64,000 bases of DNA from Clostridium sp. AT4 (GTDB taxonomy: Bacteria > Bacillota > Clostridia > Lachnospirales > Lachnospiraceae). The notes under the pieces were generated by a model, which was not told the DNA's origin, did not search any database, and saw nothing but the letters and a program-made list of their open reading frames with translations. The translations under genes were made by a program, and so were the position numbers. The stretch is taken from assembly GCF_001517625.2 (NCBI RefSeq), contig NZ_LN999828.1:1920661-1984660 (forward strand). Reading direction: 5' to 3'. This document shows, in pieces, positions 1-9,961 of this stretch. Position 1 is the stretch's first letter. Every line of letters begins with the position of its first letter.

Positions 1-73
1 TCGGCCGCTCAGGTCTTAACCATCGTGTTCGGGATGGGTACGGGTGTTTCCCCCGAGCGCATCAGCACCAGAA
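1..73 (-). rRNA. rrf: 5S ribosomal RNA, 5' part only
   Basis: The reverse complement carries the 5S signature CACCCGTACCCATCCCGAAC followed by ACACGATGGTTAAG, with the 5' helix GGTGCTGATGCGC ahead of it. Only about 73 nt of the roughly 117-nt gene are inside the window; the 3' part lies beyond position 1. It starts about 73 nt after the 3' end of 16S on the same strand, with no 23S between them. The exact 5' base is estimated. Confidence 0.9.
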
Positions 74-141
74 ATGCAGTTTTCTTAACAAGTCTCCCTG
101 TTGAACACTAAACAGTATATAAAACCCTTACTTCATTCTTT

Positions 142-1677
<1,536 letters not shown>

Positions 1678-1680
1678 AAA

Positions 1681-1855
1681 GTTGATTCTTATTCAAGATT
1701 ACTTAGCTTGGCTAATGTTATCTTTTACTTGGTTTTTGTTCTGATTTTTCTCAAATCCTAAGGTCTAAACCAAACCTTTTGAATTGTTAGAATTTTCAGG
1801 GTTTGTGTATTATTCAGTCTTTAATTCTCAAGGTACTTGCAACTTGCGTTGCCAA
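1681..1855 (-). other. Spacer between tRNA-Ser(GGA) and 16S (rRNA leader)
   Basis: This 175-nt stretch separates the tRNA from 16S. It is A/T-rich, and on the minus strand contains CTTGAGAATTAAAGACTGAATA, which resembles the boxA-like antitermination leader found before clostridial rRNA genes. I see no convincing -35/-10 pair here, so the promoter upstream of the tRNAs probably drives the rRNA as well. That is inference. Confidence 0.4.
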
Positions 1856-1944
1856 CGCAGAAGGAGGGATTTGAACCCTCGCGCCGCTACTAACGACCTA
1901 CTCCCTTTCCAGGGGAGCCCCTTCAACCACTTGGGTACTTCTGC
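1856..1944 (-). tRNA. tRNA-Ser, anticodon GGA
   Basis: An 89-nt cloverleaf with a 7-bp acceptor stem (GCAGAAG/CTTCTGC), anticodon loop CTGGAAA giving anticodon GGA, the long variable arm expected of a serine tRNA, and T-loop GGTTCAAATCC. The discriminator base is G and no CCA is encoded. It lies between tRNA-Ser(UGA) and 16S on the same strand and is probably cotranscribed with both. Confidence 0.95.
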
Positions 1945-2001
1945 TTGGTTGATCTTTTAATCTTTATTCTGTTCAAGACAAATCTCAATGTTTGTCCCAA
2001 G

Positions 2002-2087
2002 CGGAGAGAGTGGGATTCGAACCCACGCGCCCTTTCGGACAAACGGTTTTCAAGACCGCCTCGTTATGACCACTTCGATATCTCTCC
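2002..2087 (-). tRNA. tRNA-Ser, anticodon UGA
   Basis: An 86-nt cloverleaf with acceptor GGAGAGA/TCTCTCC, anticodon loop CTTGAAA giving anticodon UGA, a long serine-type variable arm and T-loop GGTTCGAATCC. The discriminator is G and CCA is not encoded. It is the first gene after the promoter at 2205-2233, so it opens the ribosomal RNA operon. Confidence 0.95.
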
Positions 2088-2204
2088 AAACGTGCTTTTC
2101 TATTTTACAAGGTTAAAAGCATTTTGTCAAGAGTTTTTTTGATTTTTTTCAAAAGTTTATTTTCTCTTGTGTGTTGCATCTGCCGTATCAGCGACAGCTC
2201 AGTT

Positions 2205-2233
2205 ATAATACCACGCCATTCGACAGATGTCAA
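2205..2233 (-). promoter_or_regulatory. Promoter of the tRNA-Ser / rRNA operon
   Basis: On the minus strand, TTGACA (2228-2233) and TATTAT (2205-2210) are separated by exactly 17 bp. This is almost the full sigma-A consensus and is the strongest promoter in this end of the window. It sits about 120 bp before tRNA-Ser(UGA) and just downstream of the ispD stop codon. Confidence 0.85.
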
Positions 2234-2254
2234 CACTTTTTTTACAATTATTTT

Positions 2255-2992
2255 TCATTTTTTATATTGAGTCAAAATAGCCTCTGCAACAGCCAGGTCT
2301 TCCGGGGTTGTAATCTTAATATTGGTATAGCTGCCTTCAGTCATATGCACCTTAACACCCATCTGGTTTTCCACTATCATACTGTCATCCGTAACACGTC
2401 TGCAGTCCTGGGACAGCTGCCGCTGAAATGCCTCCATAATAAGGGGAACCGAAAAAACCTGAGGTGTCTGCGCCTGCCAGATTCTGCTGCGATCCGGAGT
2501 ATCCAGAATCACACCATTTTCATCCGTCTGCTTAATGGTATCCTTAACCGGCATTCCCACTACACAGGCATCCCATTTTTCTGTATCCTTATATACTCTC
2601 TCAATTATATCCTCCGTAATAAAAGGCCTGGCCCCGTCATGAATGAAAACATAACCGTCTCCGGCCGAAGCCCCAGCTTCATTCCGCGAATTTTTCCCGC
2701 AAAGAAGACAGAGAGCCTTCCATACGCTTTCATAGCGTTCCTTTCCTCCCGGAGCAACTGCTGTTACCTTGGTAATCCCATATGGATGAACCAATTTTTC
2801 CCAGCAATATTCAATATGGTCTTTATCAGTAATAAGAATAATCTCATCTATAACAGGAGATGCCTGAAAGGCTTCTAACGAATAGACCACAACAGGCTTA
2901 TCTCCCAATGTCAGATACTGCTTCGCCAGTGCAGTTCCCATTCGGCTGCCTCTTCCTGCCGCCAGTACAACTGCTGTACAGAATTTTTTCAT
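2255..2992 (-). CDS. ispD: 2-C-methyl-D-erythritol 4-phosphate cytidylyltransferase
   Basis: IspD joins CTP and methylerythritol 4-phosphate to give CDP-ME, the third step of the MEP isoprenoid pathway in the cytoplasm. The 245-residue protein has the expected length and opens with the nucleotide-binding segment VLAAGRGSRMG (residues 9-19) followed by K24-Q25. An HDGARPF segment in the middle is the family's second landmark. The ATG follows the tsaD stop immediately (TAGATG), so the two genes are translationally close. It is the last gene of the rnz-tsaD-ispD unit, and no clear terminator hairpin follows before the rRNA promoter. Confidence 0.95.
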   Translation of the reverse strand: MKKFCTAVVLAAGRGSRMGTALAKQYLTLGDKPVVVYSLEAFQASPVIDEIILITDKDHIEYCWEKLVHPYGITKVTAVAPGGKERYESVWKALCLLCGKNSRNEAGASAGDGYVFIHDGARPFITEDIIERVYKDTEKWDACVVGMPVKDTIKQTDENGVILDTPDRSRIWQAQTPQVFSVPLIMEAFQRQLSQDCRRVTDDSMIVENQMGVKVHMTEGSYTNIKITTPEDLAVAEAILTQYKK

Positions 2993-4027
2993 CTATCTCT
3001 CCCCCAGTTTCAAATTGGGTACGGCATTAAGATCCCAGCCAGATCTGTTTCCTCGAATATATTCATAATAAGCAGCCGCACCGATCATAGCCGCATTATC
3101 TGTACAAAAAACAGGAGATGGATGATAAAATGCAATTTCATTCTCTTCACAGGCCTTTTTCATTGCTGCGCGAAGTGCTGTATTTGATGCCACTCCTCCT
3201 GCAATAGCAAGTTTGCTGTATCCGTATTCCTTTGCCGCATGAATAGCACGGCTTACCAGGGAATCCACTACCGAATTCTGGAAAGATGCCACAAGATCCG
3301 GTACACAAATCTCTTCACCCGTCATTTTTGCATGATTGATGTGATTCAAAACGGCCGACTTTAAACCACTGAAGCTAAAATCATAGGGTGAATCTGCCAC
3401 TTTACCCCTTGGGAATTCAATAGCATGGGGATTTCCTTCTTTTGCTGCCTTATCAATCTTTGGACCACCAGGATACCCCAGTCCCACTGCACGGGCCACT
3501 TTATCAAAAGCTTCCCCAGCAGCATCATCTCTGGTATGGCCAATAATTTCAAATTCCCCATAATCCTTTACAACTACAAGATGGGTATGTCCTCCTGACA
3601 CAATCAGACAGATAAATGGTGGTTCCAGATCTTTATTTTCAATAAAATTGGCTGATACATGGCCTTCAATATGGTGAACACCTATAAGTGGCTTTCGGGC
3701 TGCATAAGCAATAGCTTTAGCCTCTGCCACTCCTACCAAAAGAGCCCCCACCAGACCTGGACCATATGTCACTCCAATTGCTGTAATATCATCCAGTGTT
3801 GTTTCTGCCTCTGCCAATGCCCGCTCTATCACATAATTAATTGCCTTAATATGTTCTCTGGAGGCAATCTCCGGCACCACACCCCCATATACCGTATGGG
3901 TTGCTATCTGAGAGGAAATCACATTGGACAGCACTGTACGCCCGTTTTTTACCACGGAAGCTGCCGTTTCATCGCAGGAACTCTCAATTGCAAGTATCAG
4001 TACATCTTCTGTATGATTCACGTTCAT
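2993..4027 (-). CDS. tsaD: tRNA N6-adenosine threonylcarbamoyltransferase, catalytic subunit
   Basis: TsaD transfers the threonylcarbamoyl group to A37 of ANN-decoding tRNAs, working with TsaB and TsaE. The 344-residue ASKHA-fold protein has the N-terminal motif IESSCDETA (residues 14-22), the metal-binding HxEGH motif (H119, H123) and a C-terminal GGVASN segment. The gene lies 3 nt after rnz and abuts ispD. The partner genes tsaB and tsaE lie about 2-3 kb upstream in a separate transcription unit; tsaC is not in the window. Confidence 0.96.
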   Translation of the reverse strand: MNVNHTEDVLILAIESSCDETAASVVKNGRTVLSNVISSQIATHTVYGGVVPEIASREHIKAINYVIERALAEAETTLDDITAIGVTYGPGLVGALLVGVAEAKAIAYAARKPLIGVHHIEGHVSANFIENKDLEPPFICLIVSGGHTHLVVVKDYGEFEIIGHTRDDAAGEAFDKVARAVGLGYPGGPKIDKAAKEGNPHAIEFPRGKVADSPYDFSFSGLKSAVLNHINHAKMTGEEICVPDLVASFQNSVVDSLVSRAIHAAKEYGYSKLAIAGGVASNTALRAAMKKACEENEIAFYHPSPVFCTDNAAMIGAAAYYEYIRGNRSGWDLNAVPNLKLGER

Positions 4028-4030
4028 TTT

Positions 4031-4942
4031 TCACTCCTCATCAAATTCCAGTTCCATGGTCCACCCGTCTCTTGCAGCCTTAGCCCGCGGAAAAATCTTG
4101 CGGACCTCGTCCATATAATCATCCGGACGGGTAAGAGACGGGCTGTAATGGGTCAGCCAGAGCTGTCCCGGTTTCGCCTCTTTCGCCAGAGCAGCTGCCT
4201 CATAAAAGGTCATGTGCTTATATTCTCTGGCTTTGGAAGCCTTTTCCTTTTCTCCGTACATGCCCTCACAGATAAAGAGATCTGAACCGGCGGCGTACTC
4301 TGCAATCACAGGAACAGGGCGCGTATCCGTACAGTACGTTACCTTGAGTCCCCTGCGGTCGGGCCCCAGAACCATATCCGGTGTAAACAGGCGACCTTCG
4401 CACTCAATCTCTTCGCCCTTCTGAAGACGGTTCCAGAATTTCTGTGGGATCTGCTGCTCCTTTGCACGTTCTACATCAAAACGGCCTTTTCTGGGAATGC
4501 GAATCGTATACCCATAGCAGAGAACATTGTGGTTAACCTTATATGCATCAATGATATAAGGGCCGGCTGTAAGCTGCTGCCTGTTTTCTGTCAGTTCAAT
4601 CATCCGAAGCTCAAAAGGAAGCTCTGGAGCTATCATACGCAGTGCATTTACTACTCTTTCCAGTCCTCTGGGGCCAATCAGGGTCAGAGGCTCTGTACGC
4701 TCTGCGTTACCCATAGTTAAAAGCAGACCCGGAAGACCACTGATATGATCCGCATGGTAATGTGTAAAGCAGATAGTATCAATGGGTTTAGGGCTCCAGC
4801 CCTTTTCTTTTAACGCAACCTGTGTTCCCTCTCCGCAGTCAATAAGAAGATTACTGCCGCCGCATCTGGCCATCATGGATGTAAGCCATCGATAGGGCAG
4901 GGGCATCATCCCCCCCGTTCCCAGCAAACATATATCAAGCAT
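4031..4942 (-). CDS. rnz: Ribonuclease Z
   Basis: A metallo-beta-lactamase-fold endonuclease that trims the 3' ends of tRNA precursors lacking an encoded CCA, which matches the two CCA-less tRNA-Ser genes here. The zinc motif HYHADH is at residues 61-66 from the chosen start, and a late HYSP motif follows. I start at the ATG at 4942 (303 residues) because GAGGA sits at the right distance before it; an in-frame start at 4975 would add 11 residues with no family support. It leads the rnz-tsaD-ispD unit behind a promoter at 5020-5049. Confidence 0.92.
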   Translation of the reverse strand: MLDICLLGTGGMMPLPYRWLTSMMARCGGSNLLIDCGEGTQVALKEKGWSPKPIDTICFTHYHADHISGLPGLLLTMGNAERTEPLTLIGPRGLERVVNALRMIAPELPFELRMIELTENRQQLTAGPYIIDAYKVNHNVLCYGYTIRIPRKGRFDVERAKEQQIPQKFWNRLQKGEEIECEGRLFTPDMVLGPDRRGLKVTYCTDTRPVPVIAEYAAGSDLFICEGMYGEKEKASKAREYKHMTFYEAAALAKEAKPGQLWLTHYSPSLTRPDDYMDEVRKIFPRAKAARDGWTMELEFDEE

Positions 4943-5019
4943 ATTATTTTCCTCATTTTCTATGTCAAGTCGCACCGTTTCGGAACATTTTCACCGTTCC
5001 GCAAAACCGGCTTTTTCAA

Positions 5020-5049
5020 ATCATAACACAGATGCGGCCCAATAATCAA
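5020..5049 (-). promoter_or_regulatory. Promoter of rnz-tsaD-ispD
   Basis: Minus-strand TTGATT (5044-5049) and TATGAT (5020-5025) with an 18-bp spacer, about 80 bp before the rnz start. It lies between the stop of the small CxxC protein gene and rnz. Confidence 0.65.
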
Positions 5050-5082
5050 GAGCCCTGAGAAAAACACCCGTCCGGCTTCCTT

Positions 5083-5328
5083 TTACAGATATTCTATCTG
5101 TTCCTCTATGGAAACAGGAATCCGAAACCTATTTATCATCTGGTCATAACATTCCTCACACAGATCAAAATGATGAACCTGCCCGTCCTTTTCGGAAAAA
5201 TAATCCCACACATGGTCTATGGATATGGCTCCCTCTCGTATAATCCCTTGGCTCACTGCCAGTTTCTTCCCGCAGCCGTTACAGATCAGTGTCTCTAACT
5301 GTCCATTCTTATTGTACTTTTTCATCAA
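5083..5328 (-). CDS. Small protein with two CxxC motifs, function unknown
   Basis: This 81-residue protein is not one I can assign to a function. Two CxxC pairs (C16/C19 and C57/C60) spaced about 40 residues apart suggest a single structural zinc site or a thiol-redox pair. The middle is rich in D, E and H, and no membrane segment or signal peptide is seen. Tandem Met codons at the start leave the first residue open by one. It lies just downstream of the rimI terminator and ahead of rnz, so it may be expressed alone. Confidence 0.75.
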   Translation of the reverse strand: MMKKYNKNGQLETLICNGCGKKLAVSQGIIREGAISIDHVWDYFSEKDGQVHHFDLCEECYDQMINRFRIPVSIEEQIEYL

Positions 5329-5389
5329 TATACCTCGCCTTTCTCTTTCATGATCCTCGCTTCCTTCTTCCGGCCATAATACGCAAAAC

Positions 5390-5414
5390 GGAGAGGAATG
5401 TTCGATTCCTCTCC
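5390..5414 (-). terminator. Terminator after rimI
   Basis: A perfect 10-bp stem (GGAGAGGAAT at 5390-5399, ATTCCTCTCC at 5405-5414) with a 5-nt loop, followed on the minus strand by GTTTTGCG. It closes the tex-tsaE-tsaB-rimI unit. The U-tract is short, so read-through into the CxxC gene is possible. Confidence 0.6.
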
Positions 5415-5487
5415 ATTATATACACAGGATTCTGTAATTTTAAGTGGGAATTGCTGTATATTTTCCTCCGCAATTCCAAAAGACCAG

Positions 5488-5937
5488 TCACAAACTGCGG
5501 TTCCACATGATCACTGCATCTTCCTCCGGCTCCTGGTAATACTTTTTGCGGACTGCCTCCTGACAGAAACCGTATTCTTCGTAAAGACGCATGGCTCCTA
5601 CATTACTTTCTCTGACCTCCAGGGAAACAGAGGATGCGCCCTCTTCCCTTGCGGCTGCTAACATGGCTTCCATCAGTTTCCTGCCGACTCCCTGCCTGCG
5701 GTATTCTGAAAACACCGCAATCCTCTGCAGTTCTCCCTCATCTGCCAGGACACGCAGAACGCAGTAGCCCGCGATTTCATTTTCACAGGTACATACAAAA
5801 TATGTATCCAGAGGACTGTTTAAGCCCTCTGCAAGCAGCTTTTCAGACCAGGGCTGAGAAAAACTGCTCTGCTCCAGTGCCGCTGCCCGTAAAAGGTCTC
5901 CGGCTTCCATCCGGCGTACCCTCAAATTCTGATTCAT
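5488..5937 (-). CDS. rimI: Ribosomal protein bS18 alanine N-acetyltransferase (GNAT family)
   Basis: A 149-residue GNAT acetyltransferase. The acetyl-CoA pyrophosphate loop is RRQGVG at residues 80-85, and the final part EYGFxxxxxRxxYY matches RimI proteins, which acetylate N-terminal alanine of S18. Its position directly after tsaB is the usual one for this family and supports the name. Substrate specificity cannot be proved from sequence. It ends the tex-tsaE-tsaB-rimI transcription unit. Confidence 0.88.
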   Translation of the reverse strand: MNQNLRVRRMEAGDLLRAAALEQSSFSQPWSEKLLAEGLNSPLDTYFVCTCENEIAGYCVLRVLADEGELQRIAVFSEYRRQGVGRKLMEAMLAAAREEGASSVSLEVRESNVGAMRLYEEYGFCQEAVRKKYYQEPEEDAVIMWNRSL

Positions 5938-5968
5938 AACGACTCCTTTGCCAGCAGAAATGATATTT

Positions 5969-6730
5969 TTAATAATCTCCCGGAAGCTTTCCGGCAGCGC
6001 CCTCTGGCGACAGTTCAGCCTCCCTCTGGCGTTCTGCCTGTGATTTTCTCAGATAATCGGGATTGAATTCTCCGGCAGACACTAAAAACGCACTATGGTA
6101 TCCGCAGCCGTCGCCCTCTTCCTTCAGAGCAAGGCTTCCAAGCGCTGCCACACTGGCTGCCCTCTGGCGGTTCATCTGGGCCGGAGCAAATTCAAAGGGA
6201 ACCTTTACCATTTCCTGTATCATTTCCCTATAGGCCGGAACTCCGTCTCCCAGAAAAATCACACGTTCTCCCCTGCGGTTTAATTCTTCTGCCAGATCTC
6301 CCATATCCATAGGCTGCTGTTCCAGCTGAATATGAATCCCCTGTTCCATCTGATACAGACCCGTATAGACCTGACGGCGTCTGGCATCCATAATCGGGCA
6401 GATCAGGCCAGAGGCTCCCCACATATTATATGCCAGAGCATCGACGGTAGGAACATGGATCAGAGGCTTTTTTAATGCCAGTCCAAGGCCCTTGGCAGTG
6501 GCCGCACCAATTCTTAAGCCTGTAAATGAACCCGGCCCTCCTGCCACAGCAATGGCGTCAACGGTATTAAGATCCAGCTCCAGAAGCTTTGCCAGCTCAT
6601 CCAGCATGGGAAGCAGAGTCTGAGAATGGGTCTTTTTAAAGTTGGCCGTATATTCTCCTGTAAGAATATCATCCGTCACAAGAGCCACGCTGGCTACCAG
6701 AGATGAACTTTCGATTCCTAACACTCTCAT
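5969..6730 (-). CDS. tsaB: tRNA threonylcarbamoyladenosine biosynthesis protein TsaB
   Basis: TsaB is the inactive ASKHA paralogue that dimerises with TsaD in the t6A-forming complex. The 253-residue protein begins MRVLGIESSS and carries GGPGSFTGLRIG at residues 64-75. I start at 6730, where GGAGGAGAAAGA precedes the ATG and the tsaE stop overlaps it (ATGA); a longer in-frame start at 6841 would run 37 residues back into tsaE and lacks family similarity. The C-terminus is charged and rather variable. Confidence 0.94.
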   Translation of the reverse strand: MRVLGIESSSLVASVALVTDDILTGEYTANFKKTHSQTLLPMLDELAKLLELDLNTVDAIAVAGGPGSFTGLRIGAATAKGLGLALKKPLIHVPTVDALAYNMWGASGLICPIMDARRRQVYTGLYQMEQGIHIQLEQQPMDMGDLAEELNRRGERVIFLGDGVPAYREMIQEMVKVPFEFAPAQMNRQRAASVAALGSLALKEEGDGCGYHSAFLVSAGEFNPDYLRKSQAERQREAELSPEGAAGKLPGDY

Positions 6731-7155
6731 TCTTTCTCCTCCACACGGATTCGTCTGTAGTCGAATCCTTTTTCCATATCCTTTTCTATGGTCACTTCCG
6801 TCACATGTTCCGGCAGGATTTCCCGGATCAGCTCCGACCACTCGATCAATGTCACTCCCTGACCGTAAAAGCAGTCTTCATAGCCGATCTCATCCATTTC
6901 GCTGATATCACCGATCCGATATACGTCAAAATGATACAGCGGCAGACGCCCATCCTCATACTGCTGCACAATGGTAAATGTAGGGCTGTTTACAGGCTCT
7001 GTGATGCCAAGACCGGCTGCAAACCCCTGAGTAAACACAGTTTTTCCCACACCCAGGTCACCGTTTAAGCAAATCACCTGCCCTGCCTGGGCCTGCTCTC
7101 CCATTTTCACGCCAAGATCATAGGTTTCCTTTGGATCAAATGTTTCAATTACCAT
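6727..7155 (-). CDS. tsaE: tRNA threonylcarbamoyladenosine biosynthesis ATPase TsaE
   Basis: A 142-residue P-loop ATPase of the TsaE family that resets the TsaBD complex. The Walker A loop GDLGVGKT is at residues 32-39, and NSPTFTIVQQY and LYHFDVYRI are family landmarks. The start overlaps the end of tex by 11 nt and the stop overlaps the tsaB ATG, so translation of tex, tsaE and tsaB is probably coupled. Confidence 0.95.
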   Translation of the reverse strand: MVIETFDPKETYDLGVKMGEQAQAGQVICLNGDLGVGKTVFTQGFAAGLGITEPVNSPTFTIVQQYEDGRLPLYHFDVYRIGDISEMDEIGYEDCFYGQGVTLIEWSELIREILPEHVTEVTIEKDMEKGFDYRRIRVEEKE

Positions 7156-9301
7156 CCTTTACCCCTTTCATGGTGAGAGAAATCCGTTTTTTCTCCAGAT
7201 CCACTGCCAGAATCTTTACATCAACCACATCTCCTACGCTCACTGCGTCCATAGGGTGACGGATGTAGCGGTCTGTCATCTGTGAAATGTGCACCAACCC
7301 ATCCTGATGGACACCGATATCCACAAAGGCTCCAAAATCAATTACATTGCGTACTGTTCCCTTTAATACCATGCCGGCTTTTAAATCCTTCATTTCCAGA
7401 ATATCGCTGCGCAGAACCGGCCTTGGCATCTCATCTCTGGGATCTCTGGCCGGTTTTTCCAGCTCGCCCGCAATGTCTCTGAGCGTGATTTCTCCAACTC
7501 CCACTTCCTCTGCCATTTTCTTATAGTCACGGATTTTTCGGCTGATACCGGGAATTCCTCCACGCGCCAGTTCCTCTTCCCTGTATCCAAGGCTCTGTAA
7601 AATGGCCTTAGCTGCGCCATAGCTTTCCGGATGGACACTGGTACCGTCTAAGGGTTCCGCTCCTCCTGTAATACGCATAAATCCTGCGCACTGTTCAAAA
7701 GCCTTAGGCCCCAGCTTGGCTACCTTTAAAAGCTGCTTTCTGCTCTTAAATGCGCCGTTTTCCTCACGGTACGCCACAATGTTTTTTGCCAGCGTCTTAT
7801 TGATGCCTGAAACGTATTCCAAAAGGGAGGCAGATGCGGTATTTATGTCCACACCTACCCTGTTTACACAGTCTTCTACCACACCTTCTAAGGCAGCTCC
7901 CAGCTTTTTCTGATTCATATCATGCTGATACTGGCCTACGCCAATGGATTTGGGATCGATCTTTACCAGTTCCGCCAGAGGATCCTGCAGGCGGCGGGCA
8001 ATGGACACTGCACTTCTCTGGCCCACATCAAATGCCGGAAATTCCTCTGTGGCAAGTTTGCTCGCAGAATATACGGAGGCTCCGGCCTCATTTACGATCA
8101 CATACTTCACCGGCTCCTTGATTTCCTTTAACAGTTCCACTATTACCTGCTCCGATTCTCTGGAAGCTGTACCATTTCCTACCGATATCAGGGAAATGTT
8201 GTATTTGTGGATCATTTCCTTTAAAATCTTCTTTGATTCCTCTACCTTATTCTGAGGCGCTGTGGGATAGATTACAATGGTATCCAGCACCTTTCCCGTG
8301 CTGTCTACAACTGCCAGCTTGCAGCCTGTACGGAAGGCAGGATCCCAGCCTAAAACCACACGGCCTGTAATGGGAGGCTGCATCAGAAGCTGCTCTAAAT
8401 TCTTTCCAAAAACACGGATTGCTCCGTCCTCTGCCTTTTCTGTGATCTCACTGCGGATTTCACGCTCTATGGAAGGCCCTGTCAGACGGTCATAGCTGTC
8501 CTTCACCACCGCCTTTAACACCGGAGTAGTATATGGATTATTCTTTACGATCACCTGCTTTTCCAGATATCCCATGATCTGATCCACAGGAGGAATCACC
8601 TTTACTGTAAGGATTTTTTCGCTTTCTCCCCGGTTTAACGCCAGAATTCTATGGCCCGCAGCCTTTTTTACAGGCTCCTCATAATTATAATAGGTCTCAT
8701 AAACGGACTTTACCTTCTCATCCTTTGCACTGGACTGAAGAAGTCCCTTATTCATCGTTATATTACGGATCCAGGTGCGGTACCCCGGATGATCGGAAAT
8801 CCGCTCCGCCAGAATATCCATGGCACCCTGAATGGCAGCTTCCGGCGATTCCACTCCCTTTTCCTCTGAAACATAGGAAGCCGCTGTCTCTTCAAGAGGT
8901 TCCTTCGCCTCCTGTAAAAAAATCAGGTCTGCCAACGGCTCCAGCCCCTTCTCACGGGCAATCATCGCTCTTGTGCGACGCTTTGGCTTATAGGGGCGGT
9001 ATAAATCCTCCACTGCTACCAGGGTAGCTGCACTGCGGATCTGCTGCTCCAGTCCAGGCGTCATCTTTCCCTGATCTGTAATCGTGGCGATTACCTGGTT
9101 TTTGCGGTCTTCCAGTCCCCGCAGATATCTTAAACGTTCATCCAGAGCACGCAGGATCTCATCATTTAAGGAACCTGTGGCCTCCTTGCGGTATCTGGCA
9201 ATAAACGGAATGGTATTTCCTTCATCGATCAGCTTTACGGCAGCCTCTGCCTGATGGCGGCCGATCTGTAATTCTTCGGCCAGTGTTTTTATAATATCCA
9301 T
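7145..9301 (-). CDS. tex: Tex-family S1 RNA-binding protein (transcription accessory protein)
   Basis: A 718-residue Tex protein: N-terminal helical region with the IPFIARYRKE hallmark near residues 32-41, a YqgF/RNase H-like domain around 320-450, helix-hairpin-helix repeats around 490-560, and a C-terminal S1 domain around 645-715 (VIDFGAFVDIGV, KRISLTMK). Family members bind nucleic acids and affect transcription and RNA turnover; the precise role here is unknown. It leads the unit running into the t6A genes. Confidence 0.95.
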   Translation of the reverse strand: MDIIKTLAEELQIGRHQAEAAVKLIDEGNTIPFIARYRKEATGSLNDEILRALDERLRYLRGLEDRKNQVIATITDQGKMTPGLEQQIRSAATLVAVEDLYRPYKPKRRTRAMIAREKGLEPLADLIFLQEAKEPLEETAASYVSEEKGVESPEAAIQGAMDILAERISDHPGYRTWIRNITMNKGLLQSSAKDEKVKSVYETYYNYEEPVKKAAGHRILALNRGESEKILTVKVIPPVDQIMGYLEKQVIVKNNPYTTPVLKAVVKDSYDRLTGPSIEREIRSEITEKAEDGAIRVFGKNLEQLLMQPPITGRVVLGWDPAFRTGCKLAVVDSTGKVLDTIVIYPTAPQNKVEESKKILKEMIHKYNISLISVGNGTASRESEQVIVELLKEIKEPVKYVIVNEAGASVYSASKLATEEFPAFDVGQRSAVSIARRLQDPLAELVKIDPKSIGVGQYQHDMNQKKLGAALEGVVEDCVNRVGVDINTASASLLEYVSGINKTLAKNIVAYREENGAFKSRKQLLKVAKLGPKAFEQCAGFMRITGGAEPLDGTSVHPESYGAAKAILQSLGYREEELARGGIPGISRKIRDYKKMAEEVGVGEITLRDIAGELEKPARDPRDEMPRPVLRSDILEMKDLKAGMVLKGTVRNVIDFGAFVDIGVHQDGLVHISQMTDRYIRHPMDAVSVGDVVDVKILAVDLEKKRISLTMKGVKDGN

Positions 9302-9341
9302 TAATTTTCCTCGCTGTCTTTATTCTCTCAGTAACTGTTTT

Positions 9342-9370
9342 ATTATAATTCATCCTGCCTTCTTATGCAA
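9342..9370 (-). promoter_or_regulatory. Promoter of tex-tsaE-tsaB-rimI, within an inverted repeat
   Basis: Minus-strand TTGCAT (9365-9370) and TATAAT (9342-9347), spacer 17 bp. A perfect 11-bp inverted repeat (AATTCATCCTG at 9347-9357, CAGGATGAATT at 9395-9405) starts at the end of the -10 box and spans the -35 box, which could be an operator or a transcript hairpin on the plus strand. Confidence 0.65.
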
Positions 9371-9470
9371 GACTCACCAGGATGTGACACTGGACAGGAT
9401 GAATTTTTCATGTTAGAATAAGCCATGTTGACTATCACTATCTCAAAGAAAGGCTATTGCATTTAATATC

Positions 9471-9890
9471 ATGAACAATATCTATAAAAAACAAAAGAAT
9501 GCACCTGCTCCCTCGGAGAAATTTGCCGTATGCTCTCTGATCTGCGGTATCATCGGCGTTGTCTTAAGCCTGTTTTATCTGCCTGTTTCTCTTTTAATCG
9601 GCGGTAATTATCCTGCAGGCCTGATCTGCGGCGCAGGCGGCATTGTCCTGGCCCTTATGGCCCGGAATGCAGATCCCAGCCCCCGCAAAACCCTTCCGCC
9701 CAAGGCCATTGCCGGAATCCTTTTAAGCGGTTTTGCTATTATGCTGACCTTTTTCTTTTTCTCTCAGCTGATCCAGTTTTATGATCTGCTGCGCGATCCG
9801 GTGAAGGGTCCACAGATCAATCAGTTCCTCTACCAGTTCCAGCAGCGCCTTATGGAACAGCTCCAACAGGCACAGCCTCCGGTACACTGA
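9471..9890 (+). CDS. Small membrane protein, function unknown
   Basis: A 139-residue protein with a short basic, proline-containing N-terminus, two hydrophobic segments close together (about residues 19-63) and a third at about 79-100, then a polar, Gln-rich tail that is probably exposed. The layout resembles DUF4190-like proteins, but I do not claim membership. It is the only plus-strand gene in this stretch and sits between the divergent tex promoter and a terminator. The ribosome binding site is weak. Confidence 0.75.
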   Translation: MNNIYKKQKNAPAPSEKFAVCSLICGIIGVVLSLFYLPVSLLIGGNYPAGLICGAGGIVLALMARNADPSPRKTLPPKAIAGILLSGFAIMLTFFFFSQLIQFYDLLRDPVKGPQINQFLYQFQQRLMEQLQQAQPPVH

Positions 9891-9905
9891 TTTTTAAAAA
9901 TGTTT

Positions 9906-9946
9906 AAAAAAACTTCTGCCGTTTTCACATTGGCAGAAGTTTTTAT
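9906..9946. terminator. Bidirectional terminator
   Basis: A 10-bp stem AACTTCTGCC (9911-9920) / GGCAGAAGTT (9932-9941), with A-rich sequence on the left and TTTTTATT on the right. It serves the plus-strand membrane protein gene and, read on the other strand, hom. Confidence 0.85.
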
Positions 9947-9961
9947 TATCTGTATTCAACT

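Noticed and set aside
2171-2878. A 235-codon plus-strand open frame
   Set aside because: It is the mirror of ispD and runs across the rRNA operon promoter.
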